A stretch of 64,000 bases of DNA. Source: Alphaproteobacteria bacterium (GTDB taxonomy: Bacteria > Pseudomonadota > Alphaproteobacteria > SMXS01). The notes under the pieces are model-generated. The model saw only the letters and a program-made list of their open reading frames with translations, ran no database searches and had not been told where the DNA came from. A program made the position numbers and the translations under genes. Location of the stretch: the NCBI GenBank assembly GCA_028284945.1, contig JANQQJ010000004.1, forward strand, positions 1 through 64,000, read 5' to 3'. Of the stretch, positions 49,440 through 58,769 are shown in pieces (position 1 is the first letter of the stretch; every line of letters begins with the position of its first letter).

Positions 49440-49866
49440 CGTCTCACTCTCCCCCTGTTGGATACTCCTGTTTCAGGGGCGGTACTTTAAGGGCGCGGGG
49501 TGCCGACTGGCAAAGGGTTAGTTGATGTTGTTGAATAAGAAACAAAGAGCGTTGTGTTGATGCCGCATTGATTTTGCAACCCTATGTTTGAGACAGATTA
49601 CTCCAACAAAGATTGTACATCGGACCGAAATCCGTGGGTCTCGACTCTGAATGAGTCCACACCCAAGCGTCACCTTGGATGACAAGCGCCATATTTTTGA
49701 CAAAGTTTCCCGTGCACGATTGCAAGTGGAGGCCTTAGGCCCAATTCTTTGAGTAGAGTCATGTGAGCACACCTTCACGTTGTGGCGGCCCTATCCCGGC
49801 CCATCAGCGTGACAGGTTTGGTAAAGCGCGAGGCCGAAATTGCGCAACCACGGGAGAAGCTGAGTG
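49440..49866. other. 427-bp intergenic region, no supported gene
   Basis: This stretch is visibly AT-richer (about 49510-49710) than its neighbours. It holds a short inverted repeat GACTC/GAGTC (49653-49667) and an 86-codon minus-strand frame that lacks a family pattern and shows scattered Cys and Arg, so I do not call it. A ribosome site GGGAG at about 49853 belongs to the next gene. The region should contain promoters for the thiolase-like operon (leftward) and for the secreted protein (rightward). Confidence 0.5.
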
Positions 49867-50220
49867 ATGAAGAAATTAGCTGCCGTCATCATCCTGATGG
49901 GCACCCTCGCAATGCCTTTAAACGCCATGGCCTATTGCGACGAAAACATGAACAGAACGGCAAATGAAATCGACCAGTGCATTGTCGACAAGGGCGAGAA
50001 GAACCAACAAGTTTGCCTGGCAGCCATGTGCGACGTGCTGGTGGTGACTCTTGAGTCCCCGAACTCGAATTGCAACGCTTTTGGCGGCGAATACACGGCC
50101 TCACGCATTGCGCTGTCGGAGTCCGAGTCTCTGCTGATCGCCCTGCTAAATGACAGTGATGCCATCGGCCTTTTGACGGCCTGGATCTGGCGCATTGGCA
50201 GCGAATGTAGCGGCCTCTAA
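49867..50220 (+). CDS. secreted helical Cys-containing protein (TraL-like size), unknown
   Basis: A 117-residue product from ATG 49867, with a signal peptide MKKLAAVIILMGTLAMPLNA ending AMA. The mature part is helical with six Cys (AYCDENMNR, DQCIVDKGEK, QVCLAAMCDVL, SNCNAF, SECSGL), which probably make three disulphides. I recognise no family; the size and pattern recall small conjugation-associated or entry-exclusion proteins, but no conjugation genes are present. Another secreted Cys-containing gene follows 131 bp later on the same strand. Confidence 0.65.
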   Translation: MKKLAAVIILMGTLAMPLNAMAYCDENMNRTANEIDQCIVDKGEKNQQVCLAAMCDVLVVTLESPNSNCNAFGGEYTASRIALSESESLLIALLNDSDAIGLLTAWIWRIGSECSGL

Positions 50221-50351
50221 CGCCTCGCATATTTACTTTGCCGAGTGATGCGTCATGGGTACCCTGCGCTAAGTAAACGCCGAGTATCGCGCGTTTAGGA
50301 GGCCTGTGAAAAAGAAGCCTGTCCGCTCAGTTACACAATAGAGGAGTGAAA

Positions 50352-50741
50352 ATGTCCAAACCAAGATTCAAAAGGCTCACGGCCGCCACTGCGGTCATGC
50401 TTGGACTGATGACAATGCAAGCGGCCCCCTCGTCCGCTGATATCATGACGATCTACAATCAGGACTGCCGGGAAGTGGCCTCCGGAAAGGTCAAACAACG
50501 GGCCGATTTTCATATTCAGGGCGCCGACGACTTGATCGGCATGCTTTTCGGGACCGGGTCGTGCACCGATGGCTGGGTCAATGACGTTGCCATTGGACAA
50601 ACCGTACGGGTCAACGTGGACGGCGGCGACTGTGAATACACGGTCGAGGCGCGCGGCACCACCAAGTGGGACAAACACAGCCCCAGTGCATCGCTCACCT
50701 GCAAGGAAAAGACGGCCTTCGACGTCTGTTACTGCGATTAA
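50352..50741 (+). CDS. secreted Cys-containing protein of unknown function
   Basis: A 129-residue product from ATG 50352 behind GAGGAGTGAAA. A signal peptide MSKPRFKRLTAATAVMLGLM leads to cleavage near PSSA. The mature protein has Cys in the pattern NQDCREV, GSCTDGW, GDCEYTV, LTCKEK, VCYCD (six), with alternating short strands (QTVRVNVDGG, YTVEARG), so a small beta protein held by disulphides is likely. Not similar in detail to the upstream secreted protein. It has no family I can name. Convergent with the cupin gene, 84 bp apart. Confidence 0.65.
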   Translation: MSKPRFKRLTAATAVMLGLMTMQAAPSSADIMTIYNQDCREVASGKVKQRADFHIQGADDLIGMLFGTGSCTDGWVNDVAIGQTVRVNVDGGDCEYTVEARGTTKWDKHSPSASLTCKEKTAFDVCYCD

Positions 50742-50825
50742 GGGCGGCAACACCCGCCACTTATCTAGGCGCGCCTTCGGCCTGACGCTGTAATTTAGCG
50801 CCGGGCCGAAGCCTCTAATCTACGA

Positions 50826-51302
50826 TCAGGCAGCGCCGATCTGCTCCAGCCACAGGCCTTGGGATTCCTCCCAGCCCACGACGGCAATCGCGTTGCCTTC
50901 ATCGTCGATGAATTTCAGCGGTCCCTGGAAGGTCATGTAGAACTCACTGTCTTCGACAAAATAGGTCTTGTCGTGCTGGGCGTTGCAGGGCTCATAGCCA
51001 TAGGAGCGGCCAGTGGCCGTCGCCCCCCCTTCATCATTGCCCCCACGGACTTCCATCTTTCCCTTGGTCAGGAAGTACTCGCCGGGCCCCAGATGAACAT
51101 GGGCGTTAAACGACGACCCTGCCGGGCAATCATAGATCGCGGCCCATGATCCCGATTCAGGTGACACGTGCAACAGCTTCCAGCGAATGCCACCTTCGGA
51201 GAATTCCTCGGGAAAGGGCTGCCACTCAAAATCATCCAGATGCACATAGGCGTCATTCGGCGGTGACTGGTTCGGAAAGTCCGGTGAGTTTTTCTGGCTC
51301 AT
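50826..51302 (-). CDS. cupin-domain (ChrR-like) protein
   Basis: A 158-residue cupin: DDFEWQPFPEEFSEGGIRWKLLHV start, CPAGSSFNAHVHLGPGEYFLTKG (motif 1 with His-His-Glu ligands near residue 68-75), FVEDSEFYMTFQGPLKFID (second half). This is the ChrR/anti-sigma-like cupin type that often stands near catabolic genes. The ATG at 51302 follows GAGGGGAGATGATAT. It lies 57 bp downstream of the acyl-CoA synthetase stop on the same strand. Substrate and metal unknown. Confidence 0.8.
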   Translation of the reverse strand: MSQKNSPDFPNQSPPNDAYVHLDDFEWQPFPEEFSEGGIRWKLLHVSPESGSWAAIYDCPAGSSFNAHVHLGPGEYFLTKGKMEVRGGNDEGGATATGRSYGYEPCNAQHDKTYFVEDSEFYMTFQGPLKFIDDEGNAIAVVGWEESQGLWLEQIGAA

Positions 51303-51359
51303 ATATCATCTCCCCTCGATCATGATTGAAGAGACCGTAGCACAGAATTACCGCTTTGC

Positions 51360-52952
51360 TCAGGATTCACCCATCTGTTGCATTTCCTGCGCATGCAGTT
51401 CGGCATGCTCTTCATCCGACCACTTCTTCAGGGTCACGCGATCGACCTTACCTGTCGCGTTCAGGGGCATTTCGTCGAGGAAGAAGATATCCTCTGGCGC
51501 CTTGTAGCCAACCCGCTCCCGCGCGAACTGAATCACATCCTGCGCCTTGGGGCGCTCAACCCCGTCGCGTACCGTCACATAGGCGCGGACATTTTCGCCA
51601 TGGAGCAGGTTATGGACGCCAACGACGCCGACGCTTTCGATGGCGGGATGCTCGGCAATGGCTTCTTCGACATCCTGCGGCGCCACGTTTGATCCATCAT
51701 GAACGATGATCTGTTTCTTGCGGCCGCCGAACCACAAATACCCGTCTTCATCCATGCGCATGACGTCGCCGGTATCGAGCCAGCCATCCACAATGGTTTC
51801 AGCCGTTGCTTCCGGCGCCGCCCAATAGCGCATCATGTTGGAGGGTGCGCGCACCCAGAGGCGGCCCGGCTCATTAACGGGCAGTTCGACTCCGTCTTCA
51901 TCGCGCACACTGAGTTCAAAGCCAGGGAGCGCTGTCCCCACAGACCCTAGCCTGAAGTCACCAGAGACGGGACTCACCGTTGCCAAGCCGAACTCGCTCA
52001 TGCCGTAGAGCTCGTCGATCGGGAAGCCGGTCAGTTCGGTAAACTCTTTTTCAAGCGCTGCAGAGACCTTGTCCCCACCGGCTGTACACAAGCGAACAGA
52101 CCGGAAGTCATCACGCGTGGCATGATGATCCCGTTCGAGCACAAACAACGCCGCGGGCAGCATCCATAGCAGTGTTGGACGATGGATGCGCAGGAGCGGC
52201 AGCAATTCATCGCCGTCAAACGCGCGGGCGGTCACGACCTTGCCGCCGGCGGCAAGGGCCGCAAGCGCGAACGCATTGCCGCCCAAATGCGACAGCGACG
52301 AGCCCGGCAGGACAATGTCGTCAGATGTAATTTCAAACCCCTGCACGATGCTTGCCAGGACGAACCCGTAGCTGCGGTTCGAATGCGTCACGCCCTTGGG
52401 TTTGCCCGTGCTGCCGGACGTAAAGAAGATGATGCAGTCGTCATCGGGCTGAGGTGGCGTCAGCTCGATCTCTTCAGCGGGCGCGACCATCAACTGCTCG
52501 AACGTGCCCTCCCTGCCATCTGACGCATCATAGGTAATGGTGCCGAGGGGTAACCGGGGTGCCAGTTCGCTCTTGGCCAGATCGTCATCGCGTTCAGCGT
52601 GGGCCAGCAGAATGGACGCGTCGGTCAGGCCCAGCGCGTGGTCGATCTCGGGCGCCATATAGCGATAGTTGAGCGGCACAGCGACGAGCCCGGCCTTAAA
52701 GCAGGCCAGATAGTGCACCAGGAGCGCATAGCGATTGGGCATCAGCGAGGCCACGCGGTCACCCGGCTTTAACCCTTTGGCCAAGAGCTGCCTGGCATAG
52801 TGGTCGGACTCCGCGTCCAGTTCAGCCCAGGATTTCCGGGTCAGCGGCGACACAAACGCCCAGTCATCGGCATCCGCCGCCAGACCTTTTGCCAACAATT
52901 GATGAAGCGGAACAAAGTCACCCTCGCCCAGGGGCGGACCAGATACCGACAT
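51360..52952 (-). CDS. acyl-CoA synthetase (class I adenylate-forming enzyme)
   Basis: A 530-residue ANL enzyme. The AMP-binding motif IIFFTSGSTGKPKGVTHS, the TTE-like ELYGMSEFG, the YxD-like GWLDTGDVMRMDEDGYLWFGG segment and the C-terminal hinge-Lys region NATGKVDRVTLKKW are present in order. It activates a carboxylic acid with ATP and loads CoA. Size fits medium/long-chain or aromatic acids; the substrate pocket cannot be read safely. It is encoded between a cupin and a DHA2-type exporter, all minus strand. Confidence 0.93.
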   Translation of the reverse strand: MSVSGPPLGEGDFVPLHQLLAKGLAADADDWAFVSPLTRKSWAELDAESDHYARQLLAKGLKPGDRVASLMPNRYALLVHYLACFKAGLVAVPLNYRYMAPEIDHALGLTDASILLAHAERDDDLAKSELAPRLPLGTITYDASDGREGTFEQLMVAPAEEIELTPPQPDDDCIIFFTSGSTGKPKGVTHSNRSYGFVLASIVQGFEITSDDIVLPGSSLSHLGGNAFALAALAAGGKVVTARAFDGDELLPLLRIHRPTLLWMLPAALFVLERDHHATRDDFRSVRLCTAGGDKVSAALEKEFTELTGFPIDELYGMSEFGLATVSPVSGDFRLGSVGTALPGFELSVRDEDGVELPVNEPGRLWVRAPSNMMRYWAAPEATAETIVDGWLDTGDVMRMDEDGYLWFGGRKKQIIVHDGSNVAPQDVEEAIAEHPAIESVGVVGVHNLLHGENVRAYVTVRDGVERPKAQDVIQFARERVGYKAPEDIFFLDEMPLNATGKVDRVTLKKWSDEEHAELHAQEMQQMGES

Positions 52953-53018
52953 TTATTTCTCCTTACAGAAACACTTCAGACACATTGTTGGCCCCATCAG
53001 ATCGATAGGAATGCTGCC

Positions 53019-54398
53019 TTAACTTTGACCGGCTTTCGCCGGGTCGCGGGCAATCGTAAACCAGGCGATCATCAGCACAAGATAGATCCAGCCACCTGTC
53101 GCCAGAAAAATGGTCTCGAAACTATCCGTCACAATCAACAGGGTACCGCAAACCGCCATCGCAATGGTCCCGCCCAGCATCTGGGCTGAAACGCTGATGC
53201 CGCCCGCCTGCCCCTGATCTGAGGCATCCACCGCGTTCATCACCGCTCGCCTGCAAGGAATCACCAACCACGGCAACGACGCGCCCCATAGAATCAGGGG
53301 GATCATCAATCCATCTGCGCCCCCTGTTCCGGCAATCGCACCCATTGCCAGAAACGCACCCCCGTTCAGGACAAGGCCGATCTGGGCGGCAAGTCTTGTC
53401 CCCCAGCGGTCTGTCGCCATGCCGGCAAAGGTTGACGTCACAAGCGATGCGGCCGCGCCGGCAAAGATCAGCGCACCGGCATCAATAGGACTGATCTTGA
53501 CGATCTGTTGCAGATAAAGGGCGACAAAAACAACCACGGTGATCTTGCTGAATTGCTGGGTAAAGATGACAAGATTGCTGCCTGAGAACGTCGCATTGCC
53601 AAACAGATGCAATTTCATCAGCGGATTAGCAGACCTGTTCTGAAGGAGAACAAACAAGACAAGGCCAATTGTCCCGCCGGCAGCTAGCGCGAGTGTCAGC
53701 GGTGACGTCCACCCCCATCCAACTCCCTCCATCAACGCGGTCACAAGCGCCCCAAGCGACGCGATCATCAGAACCAATCCCCGCCAGTCGATTGCGCCGA
53801 ACCCTGCGTCTCTGGTCGAGACAACATTTGAATCCTCACGCCATAAGGTGCGGATGACGATGAGAGCGATGATCGCAACCACCGGCAGGTTGACCCAGAA
53901 CACCCAGCGCCAGGAAATACTTTCGGTCAACAAGCCGCCGATGAGGGGGCCGGACGACAGGAAAATCCCACCGATCGTTGTGTGAATACCCAGCGCCAGG
54001 CCCCGCTGCTCTAATGGGAAGGTCCGAGTAACAATGGCTACCGAAGTCGGGAAAATGATCCCGGCCCCAATCCCCTGAAATGTCCGGGCCGCAACAATCC
54101 AGGAGCCCTGGGGTGCAAACCCCGCCAGCGCGGAGCTGAGCGCGAAGATCGCCAGACCTACGAGCAGGGCACGGTCCAGGCCCATGACATCGCCCAGCTT
54201 ACCGCCCGCTGCAACGACACAGGTGAAAACCAGCAGGTAGGCGTTCACAACCCAATGGCTGGCACCTTGTGACATACCAAGGTCGGTTTGGACCGTCGGC
54301 AGCGCAACGCCCACGATGGTTTCGTCCAGCACGATAAGGCCCAGCGATGCGCCCATTGCGCCAAGTATCCACCACTTGCGGTATTGACCAGCGATCAC
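53019..54398 (-). CDS. MFS transporter, DHA2 (EmrB/QacA-like) family
   Basis: A 459-residue membrane protein with about 14 hydrophobic segments. The first carries LIVLDETIVGVALPTVQTDLG, the DHA2 motif D1 (LDxTIVNVALP), then SHWVVNAYLLVFTCVVAAGGKLGDVMG (motif A), and FQGIGAGIIFPTSVAIVT (motif C with Gly/Pro). It should expel drugs, bile-type or other small molecules using the proton gradient. The start at 54398 fits. It precedes the acyl-CoA synthetase on the same strand with a 66-bp gap; no MFP partner gene is present. Confidence 0.92.
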   Translation of the reverse strand: MIAGQYRKWWILGAMGASLGLIVLDETIVGVALPTVQTDLGMSQGASHWVVNAYLLVFTCVVAAGGKLGDVMGLDRALLVGLAIFALSSALAGFAPQGSWIVAARTFQGIGAGIIFPTSVAIVTRTFPLEQRGLALGIHTTIGGIFLSSGPLIGGLLTESISWRWVFWVNLPVVAIIALIVIRTLWREDSNVVSTRDAGFGAIDWRGLVLMIASLGALVTALMEGVGWGWTSPLTLALAAGGTIGLVLFVLLQNRSANPLMKLHLFGNATFSGSNLVIFTQQFSKITVVVFVALYLQQIVKISPIDAGALIFAGAAASLVTSTFAGMATDRWGTRLAAQIGLVLNGGAFLAMGAIAGTGGADGLMIPLILWGASLPWLVIPCRRAVMNAVDASDQGQAGGISVSAQMLGGTIAMAVCGTLLIVTDSFETIFLATGGWIYLVLMIAWFTIARDPAKAGQS

Positions 54399-54526
54399 CG
54401 GCTCCCCTCGAAACGCTTCACAAACAGCCCTGATGACAGAAGATCACGGCTGGCAAGGCAAGTCGATACTCGACACGGCCGCCAAGATCAGGCCCAATAC
54501 CGTCCAAACGAAACGAGGGTAATAGA

Positions 54527-55474
54527 ATGGTTACATTCGAAGATCGGGTCGATCCGGAACTGATGGTTGGGTTTCCAAAGGAAACCGAGGCGTTCTTTGC
54601 CATGATCGGGCCGGATATGTCGGCCGTGCGCGCCATGCGGCTGGAGCAGCTTGGCACTGCGGTTGAAGCGATGCCGCCATTCATGGGCACCGAAGAGGTC
54701 GTTAATATACCAGGGCTGAATGGGGCGCCTGACGTACCGGTGCGGTGCTATCGCCCTGATGCACCGAAGTACCCCGATGCGGCAATGGTCTGGCTACACG
54801 GCGGTGGCTACATCATGGGGGAAGCCGAAGACCTGCCGGTCTATCGCTACACACCGCTAATGCATGTGTTTTCGGTTGATTACCGCATGGCGCCCGAACA
54901 CCGGTCTCCAGCGGGCGTTGAAGACGCCTGCGCAGCCATCGAATGGGTTGCGGCCAACGCGGCCGAGCTTGGTATCGATCCCAAGAAAATTATCCTGGGC
55001 GGGCCAAGCGGCGGTGGTGGTCTGGCTGCGGGCGCTGCGCTCTTGAACCGAGACCGCGGCGGACCGGAACTGCTTTATCAGCTACTAATCTATCCCATGA
55101 TCGACGACACCCATGACACGCCGTCCGGCCATATGGACATTCCGGGCTGGACCTGGAATCGGGAAATCTCGCTGCTAGCCTGGAGCATGTATGTCGAAGA
55201 AGATGGTGCGTCGTGCTATGCAGCCGCGTCGCGAGCCGAAGATCTTTCGGGCTTGCCACCGGCCTATATCATGACCGGCGATCTGGACCTGTTCCGTGAT
55301 GAAGATATTCAATATGCGATGCGGCTGTCCGCGGCGGGTGTGCCGGTCGACCTAGCGGTGTTCCCCGGAGCACCGCATGGCTTCGATCTTCTTGCCCCCG
55401 ATGCCGCCGTCAGCAAACGCGCCATCGTGCACATTCTGGAGTCGCTGGACCAGGTTCTGGCAAAAGCGGGTTAG
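54527..55474 (+). CDS. alpha/beta hydrolase of the HSL (GDXG) esterase type
   Basis: A 315-residue esterase. The oxyanion loop LHGGGYIMG lies near residue 92, the nucleophile Ser in GGPSGGGGLAAGAA near 164 (GPSGG where GDSAG is usual), the acid Asp in MTGDLDLFRDED and the His in FPGAPHGFDLL. The N-terminal cap helices precede. HSL-type enzymes hydrolyse short- to medium-chain esters. It is divergent from the exporter gene with 128 bp between starts, and its stop overlaps the stop of the secretin gene by 4 bp. Confidence 0.92.
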   Translation: MVTFEDRVDPELMVGFPKETEAFFAMIGPDMSAVRAMRLEQLGTAVEAMPPFMGTEEVVNIPGLNGAPDVPVRCYRPDAPKYPDAAMVWLHGGGYIMGEAEDLPVYRYTPLMHVFSVDYRMAPEHRSPAGVEDACAAIEWVAANAAELGIDPKKIILGGPSGGGGLAAGAALLNRDRGGPELLYQLLIYPMIDDTHDTPSGHMDIPGWTWNREISLLAWSMYVEEDGASCYAAASRAEDLSGLPPAYIMTGDLDLFRDEDIQYAMRLSAAGVPVDLAVFPGAPHGFDLLAPDAAVSKRAIVHILESLDQVLAKAG

Positions 55475-57138
55475 TCGGTCGCGGTGCCTTGCTGCTCAAA
55501 TTTGCCTTCAATAAGCGACCGTTGGATATCGCGAATGGGGATTGGGCTGGTATCACGCGTCCAGATGTGAGGCGTCAGATAGACGATGACCTCTTGCTCG
55601 CGGTTGACTTCTTCCTGTTGCGCAAAGAACAAATTAAGACCAGGAATATGCCTCAGCCCGGGCAAGCCGGAATTACCTGTCACACCTTCCTTCTTATAAA
55701 GCCCGCCAATCACGATCGTTCTGCCACTCTTGATATCCATTGTCGTGCTGGCAGAGTTCTTGTCTGTCGAAACAGTCGCGGAATCGGATGAAGACAAAAA
55801 TTCTGATTCCTCAACATGGAGCTGCACGCGTACGATCTCATCGCCCAACACCTTTGGCGTGATCCGAAGCGTGACGCCAGCACTGATTGGACGTGTCGAA
55901 CGAACGGGTGTACTGCCGCCGAATTGAGCATCCTCGACAATGACATATCGATCCTGCGTTATGCTTATGCTCGCCGTTTCATGGCTCAAAGTCGAAGCAT
56001 AGGGCCGTGACAGAATGCGGGCATGGTCATCCCGTACCAGCAGGTCAAGCATTGCTGTCAGTTGCGTCGGCGTGCTCGACCCTTCTAGGAAACTGAACGT
56101 AATCGCATCCGTAAACGCACCCCCCGGAACAAAGTCGATTGCGCTAAACTCACCACTACCGCCATTTGTGATGCTTGACCCAAGTCGCGTAATCGCTGCG
56201 ACATCAGCCTCAATAATCAGCGCTTCTATAATGACATGCGGACGTTCCTGATCAGCGAACTGAAGTAGCGATATGGCCGCTTCAACCTGTTCATAAGGAC
56301 CAGCGATAATGACAATGTTCGTTCCCGGTAGCGGTGCGACTGCAAGCCGGCCGGCGGGTGGCCCGCCGGGATAGTCACCCGAGTTCTGTTCACTAGAGCT
56401 CTGCTCGCTCACCACAGACCCATCAGAGGAAACCGATATAACCTCCCCCTCCGAGGACTCGACCACTGTCTCAACCGAACCTTCGCCCTCGCCTGACTCG
56501 TCCCCGCCTCCGCCATATGGATCACCACCGACAACACCGAAGCCCGGCGCAAGTTGGCCAATCATCTGGACTGCTACTTCAGCATCAAGGTGTTTCAGTG
56601 CGAGCTGAGTTCGAACCAGGCGCTCCTTGTCGTCATCTGAGGCAGCGGCATCTTCGTCAATTGAAGCGCCATAGGAGAAGATGAAAATACCGTTGCGTTT
56701 CGATACGGCCACACCGGCAGGGGTGACCATCAGATTGAGCGCCCGCTCCAACGGTAGATTTTCAAACCGAACTGTCGACCTACCGTGCAGGCCAACATTG
56801 GCCAGGCTATAGGATACCTTGCTTTGCTCCAGAATAGTCTGGACAAGCTCCGGCAAACTTGCGTTCTCGACATGCACGGTAACCATCGCGTCGGTGCCGT
56901 CTGCTGTCGGCGTCACTTGAAGGGCATGGATGGCACTGGCCTGCTGCGCCTGACGCTCCGCCTCGATCTTGGCACTTTGCGCCAGATAAGACTCAATGAA
57001 CGCCTCGGTTTCAGCATCCAGTTCTTCAGGTGAACTAATGCATGCGGCCAGCGCGGGCAGGCAAACAATGGCAAGGCCCGCCCTGCGGCAAACCGAACCG
57101 ATAGCCCGAAGCCGGGTTCTATATGGGCGTAACATCAT
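55471..57138 (-). CDS. secretin (type II/IV pilus MshL-like), lipoprotein, orphan in this window
   Basis: Start placed at 57138 (MMLRPYRTRLRAIGSVCRRA), giving 555 residues with a lipobox PALAAC; codons upstream in the same frame are not needed. Domains: a STN/N0-like start (VTVHVENASLPELVQTILEQ, about residue 85-160), a flexible Gly/Ser/Glu segment around 235-275, N1-type repeat (NIVIIAGPYEQVEAAISLLQFAD), and the secretin barrel (SSTPTQLTAMLDLLVRDDHARILSRPYAS, VTLRITPKV, REQEVIVYLTPHIW at the end). Secretins form outer-membrane gates for type II secretion or pili. No other pilus or secretion gene is in the window. Confidence 0.88.
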   Translation of the reverse strand: MMLRPYRTRLRAIGSVCRRAGLAIVCLPALAACISSPEELDAETEAFIESYLAQSAKIEAERQAQQASAIHALQVTPTADGTDAMVTVHVENASLPELVQTILEQSKVSYSLANVGLHGRSTVRFENLPLERALNLMVTPAGVAVSKRNGIFIFSYGASIDEDAAASDDDKERLVRTQLALKHLDAEVAVQMIGQLAPGFGVVGGDPYGGGGDESGEGEGSVETVVESSEGEVISVSSDGSVVSEQSSSEQNSGDYPGGPPAGRLAVAPLPGTNIVIIAGPYEQVEAAISLLQFADQERPHVIIEALIIEADVAAITRLGSSITNGGSGEFSAIDFVPGGAFTDAITFSFLEGSSTPTQLTAMLDLLVRDDHARILSRPYASTLSHETASISITQDRYVIVEDAQFGGSTPVRSTRPISAGVTLRITPKVLGDEIVRVQLHVEESEFLSSSDSATVSTDKNSASTTMDIKSGRTIVIGGLYKKEGVTGNSGLPGLRHIPGLNLFFAQQEEVNREQEVIVYLTPHIWTRDTSPIPIRDIQRSLIEGKFEQQGTATD

Positions 57139-57269
57139 ACGTGGCGCATAAAGCGAAGTTGCATGTTTTGCGCGTTCGGCGCTCATCGTCGAACGCTCTA
57201 CAGACAACCCTATCGCAAAAAGTCACTGATCGCGACAAACCACCGGTTGGCAAGAGCCTCGCTCTGAAA

Positions 57270-57728
57270 TCAGGCGCCTTCTTCCGTTTGATCCTCGCCC
57301 TCTTCCATCGCAGGTTCAGGTATTCCTTCTTCCTCCTCTTGCGGCGGAAGATGTTCTTCCTCACACGCGGCAATCGCGGCCGTCACAGCCTCGTTGACGT
57401 CCTCAGGGGTTTCGTCATGGATCGTGACAGTACCATCTTCGTTGGTCTGGACGTGTTCTGCCGGAAGCAGCTCATGAATTGCGTTAATCGCACATTCACA
57501 ATTGGCCTCGTGTTCGGTCGCTTCCAGGCACTGTTTCTGAAACGCAGCCACGTTTTCCGGGGAATGCCCAGATGCCGCATCCTCAGAACCCGCTTCTTCC
57601 GGTGCTGCTTCTTCCGTCGCGTCCGGTGCCATGGTGTCGTCAGCCGGCGCACTGTCCGACTCGGGTTGACCGCAGGCCGCCAATAGAACCACAAGACCTG
57701 CTGCAATCTGTATACGAATGCCAAGCAT
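57270..57728 (-). CDS. small lipoprotein, C-x9-C-E-C family (copy 3)
   Basis: From ATG 57728 the 152-residue product has a lipoprotein signal (MLGIRIQIAAGLVVLLAACG, lipobox LAAC) and a long acidic Ala/Glu/Pro spacer (about 22-55). The folded part has FQKQCLEATEHEANCECAINAIHELL, the same C-x9-C-E-C as the tandem pair at 21.3-22.0 kb, and IAACEEEH near its end, then a second acidic tail. So it is a distant paralogue of that pair, located 36 kb away. Envelope protein of unknown role. A GAGAGGGGTAGTTG leader precedes the start. Confidence 0.68.
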   Translation of the reverse strand: MLGIRIQIAAGLVVLLAACGQPESDSAPADDTMAPDATEEAAPEEAGSEDAASGHSPENVAAFQKQCLEATEHEANCECAINAIHELLPAEHVQTNEDGTVTIHDETPEDVNEAVTAAIAACEEEHLPPQEEEEGIPEPAMEEGEDQTEEGA

Positions 57729-57876
57729 CAACTACCCCTCTCTCAATCTTCTTGACTAAGGCGACAATCCTAAAGCATTGCGGCGACACGTCGAGTCAAA
57801 TGAGGCTAAATTACGACTCTGAGATACACAAACATTTGCCGTCAATATGCGGACAACCAAAACCGGAAGGCAGAAA

Positions 57877-58707
57877 ATGGCGATTAAACTCCTGATCGTG
57901 GATGCCTATACGGCGAATGGGCGAAAAAGCGCGATTGATGCCAAGGCGACCTGCGCCGGCCCATTGTTTGAACGCGCTGTTCGGACCCACGCTTCAGATG
58001 CTGACATCGACATCTTGGAATTCGACGATGCCGCAGCTGTGCCACCTGCCTCTGTTCCCGACTATGACGGTGTTATATGGAGCGGTTCGAACCTGACAAT
58101 TCACCGCCGCAATCCGCTGATCGACGCCCAAATTGCGCTCGCCCGCGCGCTCTATGACGCGAAAGTGCCTCAATTCGGGTGCTGCTATGGCATTCAACTC
58201 GGCGCTGTCGCTGCCGGTGGCGACGTTCTGGCCAATCCGAACGGTCCGGAAATCGGATATGCCCGTGACGTAACCCTGACTGACGCGGGGCGGGCACACC
58301 CGATGTACCAGGGCAAGGCCCATCGCTTCGACGCGCTATGCTGGCATTCCGACACGGTCACAAAATTACCGGAAGAGGCTGACCTGCTGGCCAGCAATGA
58401 GAATTCACGCGTTCAGGCTGCGATCTTCCGGCGGAATGGCGGGGAGTTCTGGGCAACCCAGTATCACTTGGAGTTCGATGGCTATGAGATCGCCAGCCTG
58501 GTCACCGGATACCAGAACCACTTGATCAAAACCGGCGTTTTTTCGGATGCCGAAGCGGTCGACGCATATGCCGATAACATGCTGTCCATCAAGGGCTGGG
58601 AAGCCGACCTGGCCAACGTTCCGGCTGAATTGGCGGCGGTCTCCGATCCGATGATCCGGACCGCGGAGATCGGTAACTGGCTTAAGCATCTGGAAAACCA
58701 AAGCTAA
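57877..58707 (+). CDS. class I glutamine amidotransferase-like protein
   Basis: Start at ATG 57877 (MAIKLLIVDAYTANGRKSAI), 276 residues; an ATG ten codons earlier is less likely. The fold is that of GMP-synthase-type amidotransferases: IWSGSNLTIHRRNPLIDAQIALARAL, the nucleophile Cys in QFGCCYGIQLGAVAAGG (elbow GxCxG written GCCYG) and the His-x-Glu pair in ATQYHLEFDGYE. It hydrolyses Gln or a gamma-glutamyl compound (such as gamma-glutamyl-polyamine) or releases ammonia for a partner; no synthetase subunit is adjacent. It begins 148 bp after the divergent lipoprotein gene and is followed after 62 bp by a desaturase. Confidence 0.85.
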   Translation: MAIKLLIVDAYTANGRKSAIDAKATCAGPLFERAVRTHASDADIDILEFDDAAAVPPASVPDYDGVIWSGSNLTIHRRNPLIDAQIALARALYDAKVPQFGCCYGIQLGAVAAGGDVLANPNGPEIGYARDVTLTDAGRAHPMYQGKAHRFDALCWHSDTVTKLPEEADLLASNENSRVQAAIFRRNGGEFWATQYHLEFDGYEIASLVTGYQNHLIKTGVFSDAEAVDAYADNMLSIKGWEADLANVPAELAAVSDPMIRTAEIGNWLKHLENQS

Positions 58708-58769
58708 CGTCCCGCTGTACTTATCCACTGGTTCGTCTATGGTGCAGACGAGCTTGAGGGGAATACACT

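Noticed and set aside
49518-49778. An 86-codon minus-strand frame in the intergenic region
   Set aside because: No ribosome site, no recognisable pattern, and it lies in an AT-rich gap; chance frame likely.
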